DNA of 39,568 bases from Acidobacteriota bacterium (lineage in GTDB: Bacteria > Acidobacteriota > Vicinamibacteria > Vicinamibacterales > JAFNAJ01), in the NCBI GenBank assembly GCA_023384575.1, contig JAHDVP010000017.1, forward strand, positions 68,039 to 107,606, read 5' to 3'. The position numbers and the translations under genes were made by a program. The notes under the pieces were generated by a model, which saw only the letters and a program-made list of their open reading frames with translations, made no database searches and was not told where the DNA came from. Below, one piece after another: positions 21,987 through 30,950 of the stretch; the stretch's first letter is position 1, and each line of letters starts with the position of its first letter.

Positions 21987-24269
21987 TCAGCCCCCCACCC
22001 CCATCCGCGCCGCCGCGACCGCCACCTGCCCCAGCGCGAGACCGCCATCTCCCGGCGGCACCTGGCGGTGAAGGTGAACGGCGAACTCGCCGGCGAGTGC
22101 CTCGCGCAGGCCCTCGGCGAGTCGCGGGTTCTGGAAGCAGCCCCCCGACAGCGCGACCGGCCAGGTGCCGAACTCGCGGGCGGCCGCGCGCACGGCGGCC
22201 GCGCCCGCCGCGACGAGCGTGTTGTGGAACCTGGCCGAGACCCAGGCCGGCGAGGCGCCTGCCGCGAGATCGGTGACCACGGATCGGACCGTCGGCCGCA
22301 GGTCGATCTGCCACGGGGAGAGGCCGCGATCGAGCCCGAACGGGTACACGCCGCGCTCGAAGGGGTGCGCCACGTCGTTCAGTTCCATCGCCACCTGGCC
22401 CTCGAAGCGTGACTCGGTCCGGCCGAGGACGAGCGCGCCGACCCCGTCGAAGTACCGGCCCGCGCCCGAGGCCAGCGGGGCGTTGAGTGACGAAGCCAGC
22501 ATCTGCCGGACGATCTCGACGTCGCGAGGCGGCACGCGACGGAAGACCTCGAGGCCGTCGACCGGCAGGTCGTCGCCGAACGCGTCGGCGAGCAACACGA
22601 GGCCGAGGCGCCAGACCTGCCTGACGGCCACGTCGCCGCCCGGGAGAGCAACGGGGCGCAACGTCGCGAGCCGATCGCAGCGCGCCCCGTCGACGAGCAG
22701 CAGCTCGCCACCCCAGGACGTGCCGTCGGGACCGTAGCCCGTGCCATCCCAGGCCAGGCCGAATACCGGTCCGTCGAGCCGATGTTCGGTGACGACGCCG
22801 GCGATGTGCGCGTGATGGTGCTGCACGCCGACGGGCTCGAGGCCCGACTGGTCGAGGGCCCACCGTGTCGACGCGTAGTCGGGATGCAGATCGTGGGCGA
22901 CGACCTCCGGATCGATCCGGAGGAACCGCCGCATCCGTGTGATGCACGTGTCGAAGAACGTCAGGGTCGCGACGTTGTCGAGATCGCCCAGGTGCGGGCC
23001 GAGCCAGGCCTCGTCGCCGCTTGCCAGGCACACGGCGTTCTTGAGCAGGCCGCCGACCGCGAGCACGGGACGGGCGACCGGCCGCCGGAGGCGGATGGGG
23101 CGCGGGACGAACCCGCGCGCCCGGCGCATCACGGTCGCGCGGCCCGCGATGACCCGCACCACCGAGTCGTCGCACGGCGCGTCGATGTCGCGGTCGTGCA
23201 CCAGCAACGCGTCGGCCAGCGGGCCGAGGCGCGCGACGGCCTCGTCGTTGTGCACGGCCAGCGGCTCGTCCGACAGATTGCCCGACGTCATCACCAGCGG
23301 CCCCCCGGCCTCGGCGAGCAGCAGGCGATGCAGCGGCGTGTAGGGCAGCATCAGCCCGACCAGCCGGTTGCGCGGCGAGACCTCGGGGGCGAGGCCCGAT
23401 CGGTCACGACGCGCGACGAGCACGATCGGGCGCTCGACGCTCTCGAGCAGCCGGCGCTCGTCGTCGGAGAGCACCGCGAGGCGCTCGGCCTCGTCGAGGT
23501 CGGCGGCCATCACGGCCAACGGCTTCTCGTCGCGCCGCTTGCGCCGGCGGAGCGTGGCGACCGCGTTCGACGAACGCGCGTCGCACGCCAGGTGGAACCC
23601 GCCGAGCCCCTTGACGGCGACGACGAGGCCCGCCCGCAGGGCCGTGGCGGCTGCCGCGAGCGGGTCGGGCACGGCCTGACGCGCCCCGGCGGCGTCGAGC
23701 AGCGTCAGCGCCGGACCGCAGGCGGGACACGCGTTGGGCTCGGCGTGGAACCGCCGATCGTGCGGCGACTCGTACTCCGCACGGCACGCCGCGCACATCA
23801 CAAACGGCGCCATCGTCGTCGTCGCGCGGTCGTACGGGACGTCGCGCGTGATGGTGAAGCGGGGCCCGCAGTTCGTGCAGTTGGTGAACGGGTAGCGGAA
23901 TCGCCGGTTGGCCGGATCGGCGACGTCGCCGAAGCACGCCTCGCACGTGGCGAGGTCGGGCGGAATCGAGACGCGCCGTCCGGCCGCCTCCTCGCTCGCG
24001 ACGATGACGAAGTCGGGCAGCTGTTCGGGCGCGATGGGCGTGGGCGCGATCTCGTCGATGCGGGCGGCCGGAGGCGGCTCCGCGGCGAGCAGGGCCAGGA
24101 ACCGTTCGAGCGTGTCCGGCGTGCCGAACGCCTCGATGACCACCCCGTGGCCGTCGTTGCGGACGCGGCCGGAGATCCCGGCCTCGCGCGCGATGCGGAA
24201 CACCCAGGGTCGGAACCCGACCCCCTGCACGGTGCCGGTCACGACGATTCGACGGCCTTCGAGGGGCAT
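21987..24269 (-). CDS. hypF: [NiFe]-hydrogenase maturation carbamoyltransferase HypF
   Basis: 760 residues, full length. Domains in order: acylphosphatase (about 5-92, VQGVGFRPWVFRIA), a zinc-finger-like region with four CxxC pairs (CEAC, CTNC, CAAC, CPAC; about 108-185), a YrdC-like domain (about 200-385, KGLGGFHLACDA, KPLAVM, TSGNLSDEP) and a Kae1-like carbamoyl-transfer domain to the C-terminus (HHHAH near 490, GLAWDGTGYG, LSGGCFQN). HypF activates carbamoyl phosphate with ATP and passes the group to HypE for the CN ligands of the NiFe site. No hypA-E or hydrogenase subunit gene is nearby, so partners must be elsewhere in the genome. There is no Shine-Dalgarno at the ATG; a -10-like box lies 30 bases upstream. 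Confidence 0.96.
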   Translation of the reverse strand: MPLEGRRIVVTGTVQGVGFRPWVFRIAREAGISGRVRNDGHGVVIEAFGTPDTLERFLALLAAEPPPAARIDEIAPTPIAPEQLPDFVIVASEEAAGRRVSIPPDLATCEACFGDVADPANRRFRYPFTNCTNCGPRFTITRDVPYDRATTTMAPFVMCAACRAEYESPHDRRFHAEPNACPACGPALTLLDAAGARQAVPDPLAAAATALRAGLVVAVKGLGGFHLACDARSSNAVATLRRRKRRDEKPLAVMAADLDEAERLAVLSDDERRLLESVERPIVLVARRDRSGLAPEVSPRNRLVGLMLPYTPLHRLLLAEAGGPLVMTSGNLSDEPLAVHNDEAVARLGPLADALLVHDRDIDAPCDDSVVRVIAGRATVMRRARGFVPRPIRLRRPVARPVLAVGGLLKNAVCLASGDEAWLGPHLGDLDNVATLTFFDTCITRMRRFLRIDPEVVAHDLHPDYASTRWALDQSGLEPVGVQHHHAHIAGVVTEHRLDGPVFGLAWDGTGYGPDGTSWGGELLLVDGARCDRLATLRPVALPGGDVAVRQVWRLGLVLLADAFGDDLPVDGLEVFRRVPPRDVEIVRQMLASSLNAPLASGAGRYFDGVGALVLGRTESRFEGQVAMELNDVAHPFERGVYPFGLDRGLSPWQIDLRPTVRSVVTDLAAGASPAWVSARFHNTLVAAGAAAVRAAAREFGTWPVALSGGCFQNPRLAEGLREALAGEFAVHLHRQVPPGDGGLALGQVAVAAARMGVGG

Positions 24270-24298
24270 GGGAGCAACGGCGCGTCAAGCGCCGCCCC

Positions 24299-24304
24299 AT
24301 TGTA
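24299..24304 (-). promoter_or_regulatory. Candidate hypF -10 element
   Basis: TACAAT on the minus strand (5 of 6 matches to TATAAT), 29 bases before the hypF ATG. It implies a leader of about 20 bases. No matching -35 is seen at 16-18 bases. Confidence 0.4.
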
Positions 24305-24431
24305 CGGGCGATGCGGACGGATGGGGGCACGCCGACGGCAGGGAGGATGCGGGCCGGGGTCCCGGTGACGGACGGCGGAAGCGCCCGGGCCGGACGCTCC
24401 CGCCGCCATGGGGGCCACCGGAAGGCGTGCG

Positions 24432-25139
<708 letters not shown>

Positions 25140-25160
25140 GGTGGCTCCTGGTGGCGCGGC

Positions 25161-25183
25161 GCCCGACCCTCGTCCGGTCGGGC
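25161..25183. other. Intercistronic hairpin between membrane-fusion protein and ATPase genes
   Basis: GCCCGACC (25161-25168) and GGTCGGGC (25176-25183) form a perfect 8-bp stem with a 7-base loop in the 59-bp gap. There is no T-run, so it is more likely a processing or stabilising hairpin, or partial attenuator, than a classical terminator. Confidence 0.5.
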
Positions 25184-25198
25184 GATCGCGGCAGTCGG

Positions 25199-26452
25199 TC
25201 AGTTCAAGCGCACGCGGTCGAAAGCATCCCAGGCCGACATGTCGGACAGGATCACCTGGTCGCCCGGCTGCAGGCCCTCGAGAACCTCGATGGTGTTCAC
25301 CGAGCTGCGCCCGAGCCGGACCGCGGTGCGCGACGCCCCGCCCTGCCCGTCGAGCTTGAAGAGCCCGACGGTGCTCTGTTCCTGTCCGAATGCCGGGCGT
25401 CCCACGTACAAGACGTTGTCGAGCCGCTCGAGTTCAATCGTGCCGTCGACCGTCAGATCGGGACGCGCACCCCGGGGCAGGTCGCCGACCAGCTCGACGT
25501 CGACGAGCACGGTGCCGGCGGTCGCGGCCGGGTCGATGCGCGAGACCCGGCCCGCCACGACCCCGTTGCGCGTGTCGACGGCGGCGACCTGGCCGAGCGC
25601 GATGTCGCGGGCCTGCGTTTCGGCAATCCGCAGCTCGGCCTTGAGGCGCCCAGGATCGGCCACGCGCGCGAGATTGGTGCCGGGGGTCACCCGGGCCCCC
25701 ACCTCGACGGGCACCTGCTGCAGCACACCGGCGGTGCCCGCGCGCACCTTGAGCGCGTCGAGCTGTGAGCGGCGCAACTCGAAGAGCGTGCGCAGCCGAT
25801 CGACCTCGGCCTGCTGCACGGCGATCTGCGACCGCATGCCCTTCTCGGCCATCTCGAGGCGCTGACGCTCGATGGTCGTCCGGTTGTCGAGCTCCTCGGC
25901 TCGCGACCGCGAGATCTTCATCGTCAGTTCGCTCGTCAGGCCGTCCTTCGCCAGGATCTCGTCGGCCTCGGCCTGGAGCCGGGCCTGTCGGAATTCGGCT
26001 TCGACCGTCGCGAGCTGGGCGCGCTGGGTGAGCAGCTGGCTGTCGAGCTCGACCCGGCGGTTCTGGAGCTGGGCCTCGGCGGCCCGCAGTTGCAGCTCGG
26101 CCTCGAACACGCTCTGGTTCAACTCCGGGTTGCTCAACTCGAGAATGACCGTGTCGGGAGTGACGACGGCGCCGGGGCGGAGGATGATTCGCTCGACCCG
26201 CCCATCGGTGACCGCGGGAATCCACCGGATGTCCTCGGGCACGAGCGTGCCGGTGCCGCGAACCTGGCGCAGCATCGGGCCGCGCTTCACGGTGTCGACC
26301 CACACGGTCGCCCGGTCGACCGACGGCGCTGCCGGCTTGAGCCGTGAGACGCCGATCGTGACGAGGAACAGCACCGTGATCCCGACCACCGCGTAGGTGG
26401 CCCGCTTCAGGCGCCGCTTGCGAGCCTGATCCGGACGGGGAATATCGACCAT
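25199..26452 (-). CDS. Periplasmic adaptor / membrane-fusion protein (HlyD/MacA-like)
   Basis: 417 residues from the ATG at 26452, with GAGG 6 bases upstream. The short cytoplasmic N-terminus is basic (ARKRRLKRAT), followed by one membrane helix at about 19-38. Then come a first half-lipoyl segment (about 62-105), a long alpha-helical hairpin rich in Gln/Glu/Arg (about 105-245, predicted coiled coil), the second lipoyl half (VPVEVGARVTPGTNLARV) and beta-barrel/membrane-proximal domains. It would link an inner-membrane ABC transporter to the envelope. With the downstream LolD/MacB-type ATPase it makes two thirds of a MacAB-like system. No permease gene is adjacent on either side. Confidence 0.88.
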   Translation of the reverse strand: MVDIPRPDQARKRRLKRATYAVVGITVLFLVTIGVSRLKPAAPSVDRATVWVDTVKRGPMLRQVRGTGTLVPEDIRWIPAVTDGRVERIILRPGAVVTPDTVILELSNPELNQSVFEAELQLRAAEAQLQNRRVELDSQLLTQRAQLATVEAEFRQARLQAEADEILAKDGLTSELTMKISRSRAEELDNRTTIERQRLEMAEKGMRSQIAVQQAEVDRLRTLFELRRSQLDALKVRAGTAGVLQQVPVEVGARVTPGTNLARVADPGRLKAELRIAETQARDIALGQVAAVDTRNGVVAGRVSRIDPAATAGTVLVDVELVGDLPRGARPDLTVDGTIELERLDNVLYVGRPAFGQEQSTVGLFKLDGQGGASRTAVRLGRSSVNTIEVLEGLQPGDQVILSDMSAWDAFDRVRLN

Positions 26453-26478
26453 TGACGCCTCAAACAGGGGACCCACGC

Positions 26479-26498
26479 CGCGGGCCCGCTGGCCCGCG
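26479..26498. promoter_or_regulatory. GC-rich hairpin or operator in the leader of the membrane-fusion protein gene
   Basis: CGCGGGCC (26479-26486) and GGCCCGCG (26491-26498) form a perfect 8-bp inverted repeat with a 4-base loop (CGCT), 26 bases upstream of the ATG and about 17 bases from the GAGG ribosome site. It may be a regulator site, or the terminator-like hairpin of the WYL gene transcript. The rest of the 198-bp gap 26453-26650 shows no clear promoter. Confidence 0.45.
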
Positions 26499-26650
26499 AC
26501 ACCACACGTCGCTGCAGTAGACGAGAATGAGCCGCCGGTTGTTTCCCCCCCATCTCGTTCGTACGCGACGGGTTGCCGACGCCAGCGGGGCGGTAGGGGC
26601 CCTGTCGCGCGTCGCGCGCAGCGTGGGCGCACCCCGCCGCGAGCGGCCGA

Positions 26651-27711
26651 CTACGATGCCCGCGAGAACGGCAGGATCCGCTGCGTCCGGTCGTCGAACC
26701 GTGCGAGCGGCAGCTCGAATTCGATGCGCGGCTGGTACTGCCGCCGGGCGTCCTCGACCTCCGCCAGGATCGCCTGCGCGAGCGAGGAGGGCGCCACGAC
26801 CCTGACGTGGGCGCCGAAGCCGAGAATCCAGGTCCTCAACGCCCAATCGTCGCACACCTCGAGCGAGAGGCGGAGCCGCCCGTCGTCGAACGCCTCCAGC
26901 CGCTGCGAGGGGTGCCACACGCGCTCCTGGACGTAGCGCGAGAGCGGCGCGCTGAACTCGAGCTGCACGAGCACCGGGGGGCCGTGGTGGATGCCGAGCG
27001 AATTCGGGAACACTTCGCGTGTCAGCTCCCGTTTCGGCTCGAAACGGTCTTCGAGCAGTGAGAGCCGCTGGATGCGGTCGAGCGCGAAGGTGCGCATCTC
27101 GCCGTACTCGGGCACGAACGCGAGCAGGTACAGCGCGCCGTTGCCGTAGACGACCTGACTGGGCTCGACCTCGTAGTCCTTCACGCGGTTGCTCGAGAAC
27201 GAGTGGTAGCGCATGCGGGCCCGCCGCCGGTCGAGCGACGCCTCGACCAGGCGCGCGAGCAGCTGGCGCTCGCCCCGCCTGCCGGTGGCCGGAGCTGCGG
27301 GCCCCTTGGCCACGAGCACGTCGGGCAGCCTGTCGAGGAACCGGCGCATCTGCGGCGTCAGGACGCGCTGGAGCTTGTCGAAGGCCTGGCTCAGGTCGTT
27401 GCGGAACGGCGTGCCCGCCAGGCACTCGAGCAGCGATCGACTGAAGTAGAGGGCACAGAGTTCGAGCAGCGTGAAGCGTTGTCTTCGAGCCCCCGGAACG
27501 GACGCTGGTCGAGCTTCCAGCGCTTCGTGGCCTCGCCTTCCTCGTCGCAGTACACCGGGAAGCCGGCCTCCCCGAGCGCCGCGAGGTCGCGGCGGATGGT
27601 CCGCGTACTGACGCCCGTATCGGCGGCCAGTTCGTGGATGGTGCGTCCGAGGCGGCACGCGTCGAGCGTGCGCAGGATCTCCCACTGCCGGATGAACTCT
27701 CGGTTCCGCAT
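26651..27711 (-). pseudogene. WYL-domain transcriptional regulator, broken by a one-base frameshift
   Basis: Two frames together make one WYL-family protein of about 353 residues. Frame one starts at ATG 27711 (GGGGGAA upstream) and encodes a DeoR-like winged helix (EILRTLDACRLGRTIHELA, VSTRTIRRDLAALGEAGFPV) to PFRGLED at 27481-27483. Frame two resumes at the CGC codon 27476-27478 with RFTLLELCALYFSRSLLE and contains the WYL core (MRYHSFSS, GALYLLAFVPEYGEMRTFALDRI) and the C-terminal WCX extension (RTWILGFGAHVRVVAP). Only two bases (27479-27480) lie between the frames, so one base is missing. It may be a real mutation, a sequencing error, or less likely programmed frameshifting. WYL regulators can bind ssDNA or nucleotides and often control DNA-damage genes. 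This one is divergent from addB across 140 bp. Confidence 0.85.
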
Positions 27712-27756
27712 CTCGGTTCCCCCCGCGCCGTCGGAGCGTCGGCCAGTTCAGCAGGT

Positions 27757-27772
27757 GGCGAGGCGATAATGG
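27757..27772 (+). promoter_or_regulatory. Candidate addB promoter (-10 GATAAT) in a 16-bp block shared with dinB
   Basis: GGCGAGGCGATAATGG contains GATAAT at 27765-27770 (5 of 6 to TATAAT). The identical 16-mer lies at 34445-34460 in front of the DinB-fold gene. Here it is 80 bases upstream of the addB ATG, giving a leader of about 75 bases. No good -35 is seen, so the conserved flank may be part of the promoter or a regulator site. Confidence 0.45.
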
Positions 27773-27805
27773 ACCGGCACCCCGGGCAGGTGCAACCCTG
27801 CCGGT
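27773..27805 (+). promoter_or_regulatory. Structured addB leader with alternative hairpins
   Basis: ACCGGCA (27773-27779) pairs with TGCCGGT (27799-27805), and GGCAGG (27785-27790) pairs with CCTGCC (27797-27802). The two right arms overlap, so the structures exclude each other. The element begins right after the -10 block and ends well before the distant AGGAG (27835-27839) and the ATG at 27852. Confidence 0.4.
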
Positions 27806-27851
27806 GGGCGTGCCCCGGTCTGTCACACCCGTCGAGGAGAGTATCGGCACG

Positions 27852-30800
27852 ATGCGGTTTCTCGATCAGATTGCCGACGCCTGCCGGCGCGAACCCCGGA
27901 AAGCGAAGTGGGTCGTCGTGCCGACGCACGCCCTGGGGCACACGCTCGGAGATCGTCTGGCACTTGGCGGCGTGTCGTGGGGCAATCTGCGCTTTCGCAC
28001 GGTGACCGATCTCGCCCTCGAAACGGCGGGGCCGGCCCTCGCCGGCTCCGGCGTCTCGCCGATGGCGCCAGAGCTCGGCCCGCCCCTCATGCTGCGGCTG
28101 CTGCTCGATCTGCCTCCCGACACGCCGTCGTACTTCCGGCCGCTCGCGACCGAGCGGCGAATGGCCGCGGCCGTCTGGCGCTCGCTGTACGACCTGCGGA
28201 TGGCCGGCATCACCGCGGAGACGTTCGATCGATCGGCGTGCACCCACCCCGGAAAGGCTGGCGAACTGCACGCCCTGCTCGACGCGTACGAGACGTGGCT
28301 TCGGCTGGAACGCATGGCGGACGCTGCCGACCTGCTGCGGGCCGCCACGGCCGAAGCGGCGTCGGGGCCGGTCGGCCCGAACGACGTGCTGCTCGTGTGG
28401 CCCGACCGGGTCTGGACGCCGCTCGAGCAGGCGTGGCTCGCGGCGCTCCCGGCCGAGCGCATCCCGTCCAGGGTTGCGGCGTCTGGTATGGCCCGCCCCC
28501 GACGCTTCAGGGGGACGCACGTCGAGTTCGTGGCCGCGACACCGTGGGCAGCGGCCTGGAGTCCGCTCGGCGGCCTCGATTCGGCTCGGTCGGAGGACGT
28601 GGCGTCGCCGGGGCCCGCCACCATCAACGTGTTTCGCGCGGGTGGCCACGAGGCCGAGGTCGAGGAAGTGTTCCGACGCATGGCGGCCCACGACCTCCCA
28701 CTCGACGCGGTCGAGATTGCGTGCGCCTCGCCCAGGGGCCACACCCTGGTCTGGGAGCGGGCGGCCGCGCTCGGCTGGCCGGCGACCGTGGCCCGGGGGC
28801 TGCCCGTGGCCATGACGGGGCCTGGACGGGCCGTGCTGTCGTGGAGCCGGTGGGTCGATGCCGACGTCTCGGCCGGTGGATTGCGTCAGATGCTGGCGCT
28901 CGGGGGCCTCCGCTATGTGGGTCCCGACGGCAGCGGGGCCGCCGCGGCGGCACGGCTGCTCGCCCGGTCCGACGCCACCTGGGGCCGCTCGACCTACGAC
29001 CCGGCGCTCGCGCGACTCGCCGCGGCCGAGCGGGCACGGGCGGCCGACCCCGATCTCGACGATGAGCGGCGAACGCGCGCTGCGGCGACGGTCGAGCGCG
29101 CCGAGCACCTCGCCGCGTGGATCGGCCGACTGGTCGGCCTCGTGCCCGACGCCGGCCCCGAGGGCACGGTCGATGTCCTCACGGTCGCGCACGGGGCCAT
29201 CCGCCTGCTCGACGAGTTCGTCGTGATCCCGGACGAAGGGCGCGCAGCGTGGGACGCGCAGGCGCGGCTCGACCGGCTGGCTCACGCGGCGCTCTGCGAG
29301 GAGCTCCAGGGACTCGCCGTGCTCGCCGGCTGGCGCGTCCCGCTCGCCGACGCGCTGGCCTTCGTGCGCGAGGCCATCGACCGCCTCGAGGTGGGCGGCG
29401 ACCGGGCCCGGCCCGGGTGCCTGCACATCACCTCGCTCGCCTCGGCCGGACTGGTCGGGCGTCGCGAGACCTTCGTCGTCGGCGTCGAAGAGGGGCGGCT
29501 GTTCCCCGTCCTCATCGAAGACCCTGTGCTGCTCGACGCCGAGCGTGCCCGGCTGTCGCCAGACCTCCAGACGTCGCACGATCGAGCCAGTGAGGCCGTC
29601 CACCTCGTGATGACCCGCCTCGCCGAGCTCGAGGGGCGGGTCACCTTCAGCTTCAGCTGCCGCGATCTGCGAGAAGCCCGCGCGGCGTTCCCGTCGTGGG
29701 TGCTCCTTCAGGCGGCGCGCCTGCAGGCGGGTGAGCCGGCGCTGTCGTACGAAGACCTCGCGGTGCGCCTCGGCGCGCCCGTCACGCTGGTTCCGGCCCT
29801 GGCCGACGCGGCTCTCGACGCCGGCGGCTGGTGGCTCGCGACGCTCCGGCACGGGGCGCTCGCGGGACCGGCCGTCGAGACGCTGGTCGATGCCGCCTGG
29901 CCCGGCCTGGCCGCCGGTCGCGCCGCGGCCCAGGCACGCGAGCGCGACGCGTTCTCGGCGTTCGATGGCTGGGTGCCAGAGGCCGGTGCCGCCCTCGACC
30001 CCCGCCAGAGCGGTCGGCCGCAGTCGCCGACGCGCCTCGAGGCCTTCGCGGCGTGCCCGTATCGCTACTTCCTCGAACAGGGGCTGGGTCTCGCCGAGTT
30101 CGAAGTGGAACAGCGCACGCTCGACCGGTGGCTCGACCCCCTGACCCGAGGCTCGCTGCTGCACCGGCTGTACGCCGAGGTGCTTCGCCGGGCTCGCACC
30201 CGCCGTCGGCCGCTCGTGCCGGCCGACGACCGCGAGTGGGCGATCGCCCTGGCCGACGCCGAGCTCGCGCGGCTGCGCGAGGCGATGCCGCCACCGTCCG
30301 AACCGGTCTTCGACCGCGAGCGACGCGAGCTGCTGACCGATCTCGAGGTGTTCCTCGAGGGCGAGGCCGCGGATCGGTCGCGCGTCGCGGTCGCGCTCGA
30401 GGTCGGGTTCGGTCTGCCCGGCGACGACGCGGGCGAGTCGCTGGGGTCGGCGGCACCGGTCGACCTTCGCCTGTCGGGTCGCCGTCACGTGAGGATTCGG
30501 GGGCGCATCGACCGCATCGACCGGCTCGACACGGGCGGGTACGAAGTCATCGACTACAAGACCGGCCGGTTCGATCGCCGCGAGTGGACCGGCACGTTTC
30601 GCGGCGGCCGGATGCTCCAGCACGCGCTCTACGGTCTCGCGGCGACCGAGTTGCTGCGCGCCGAGGATACGACGGTCCACGTCGAGCGCGGCACGTACTA
30701 CTTCAGTACGCGCCGCGGCCGCCGGCAGCGGGTGAGCGTGGCCGCGCCGCCCGCGGCCGAGGTCGTGACGTTGCTCGATCACCTCTTCGACGTCGCGGCC

Positions 30801-30950
30801 GCCGGCGCGTTCGTCCACACCGCTGATGAACACGACTGCCGTTACTGCCGTTTCGCGGCCGCCTGCCTGAAGGATCACGGTCGCGCCGCGCGGAAGCTCG
30901 CGGCCGATCCGGTGCTGACGCCGTTCACCGTGGTGCGTCGCCATGCCTAG
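27852..30950 (+). CDS. addB: AddB-like ATP-dependent nuclease subunit B
   Basis: 1032 residues from the ATG at 27852; AGGAG is 12 bases upstream, a rather long spacing. The N-terminal helicase-like region lacks a Walker A (WVVVPTHALGHTL in its place), as in RexB-type subunits. The C-terminal quarter has the RecB-type PD-(D/E)xK nuclease: GSLLHRLYAEVL, RGRIDRIDR and YEVIDYKTGR (about 897-906). An iron-sulfur cluster site is built from a Cys before the domain (FAACPYRYFLE) and CRYCRFAAAC near residues 995-1005, as in AddB. With AddA it resects double-strand breaks for RecA-dependent repair. It overlaps addA by 8 bp. The divergent WYL regulator is the likely controller. Confidence 0.92.
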   Translation: MRFLDQIADACRREPRKAKWVVVPTHALGHTLGDRLALGGVSWGNLRFRTVTDLALETAGPALAGSGVSPMAPELGPPLMLRLLLDLPPDTPSYFRPLATERRMAAAVWRSLYDLRMAGITAETFDRSACTHPGKAGELHALLDAYETWLRLERMADAADLLRAATAEAASGPVGPNDVLLVWPDRVWTPLEQAWLAALPAERIPSRVAASGMARPRRFRGTHVEFVAATPWAAAWSPLGGLDSARSEDVASPGPATINVFRAGGHEAEVEEVFRRMAAHDLPLDAVEIACASPRGHTLVWERAAALGWPATVARGLPVAMTGPGRAVLSWSRWVDADVSAGGLRQMLALGGLRYVGPDGSGAAAAARLLARSDATWGRSTYDPALARLAAAERARAADPDLDDERRTRAAATVERAEHLAAWIGRLVGLVPDAGPEGTVDVLTVAHGAIRLLDEFVVIPDEGRAAWDAQARLDRLAHAALCEELQGLAVLAGWRVPLADALAFVREAIDRLEVGGDRARPGCLHITSLASAGLVGRRETFVVGVEEGRLFPVLIEDPVLLDAERARLSPDLQTSHDRASEAVHLVMTRLAELEGRVTFSFSCRDLREARAAFPSWVLLQAARLQAGEPALSYEDLAVRLGAPVTLVPALADAALDAGGWWLATLRHGALAGPAVETLVDAAWPGLAAGRAAAQARERDAFSAFDGWVPEAGAALDPRQSGRPQSPTRLEAFAACPYRYFLEQGLGLAEFEVEQRTLDRWLDPLTRGSLLHRLYAEVLRRARTRRRPLVPADDREWAIALADAELARLREAMPPPSEPVFDRERRELLTDLEVFLEGEAADRSRVAVALEVGFGLPGDDAGESLGSAAPVDLRLSGRRHVRIRGRIDRIDRLDTGGYEVIDYKTGRFDRREWTGTFRGGRMLQHALYGLAATELLRAEDTTVHVERGTYYFSTRRGRRQRVSVAAPPAAEVVTLLDHLFDVAAAGAFVHTADEHDCRYCRFAAACLKDHGRAARKLAADPVLTPFTVVRRHA

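Noticed and set aside
27470-27500. Programmed -1 frameshifting in the WYL gene
   Set aside because: The nearby G-run (CGG GGG C) is not a proper X XXY YYZ heptamer in the zero frame, and family-matching residues LED occur after it in the original frame, so the shift lies further downstream with no slippery site.
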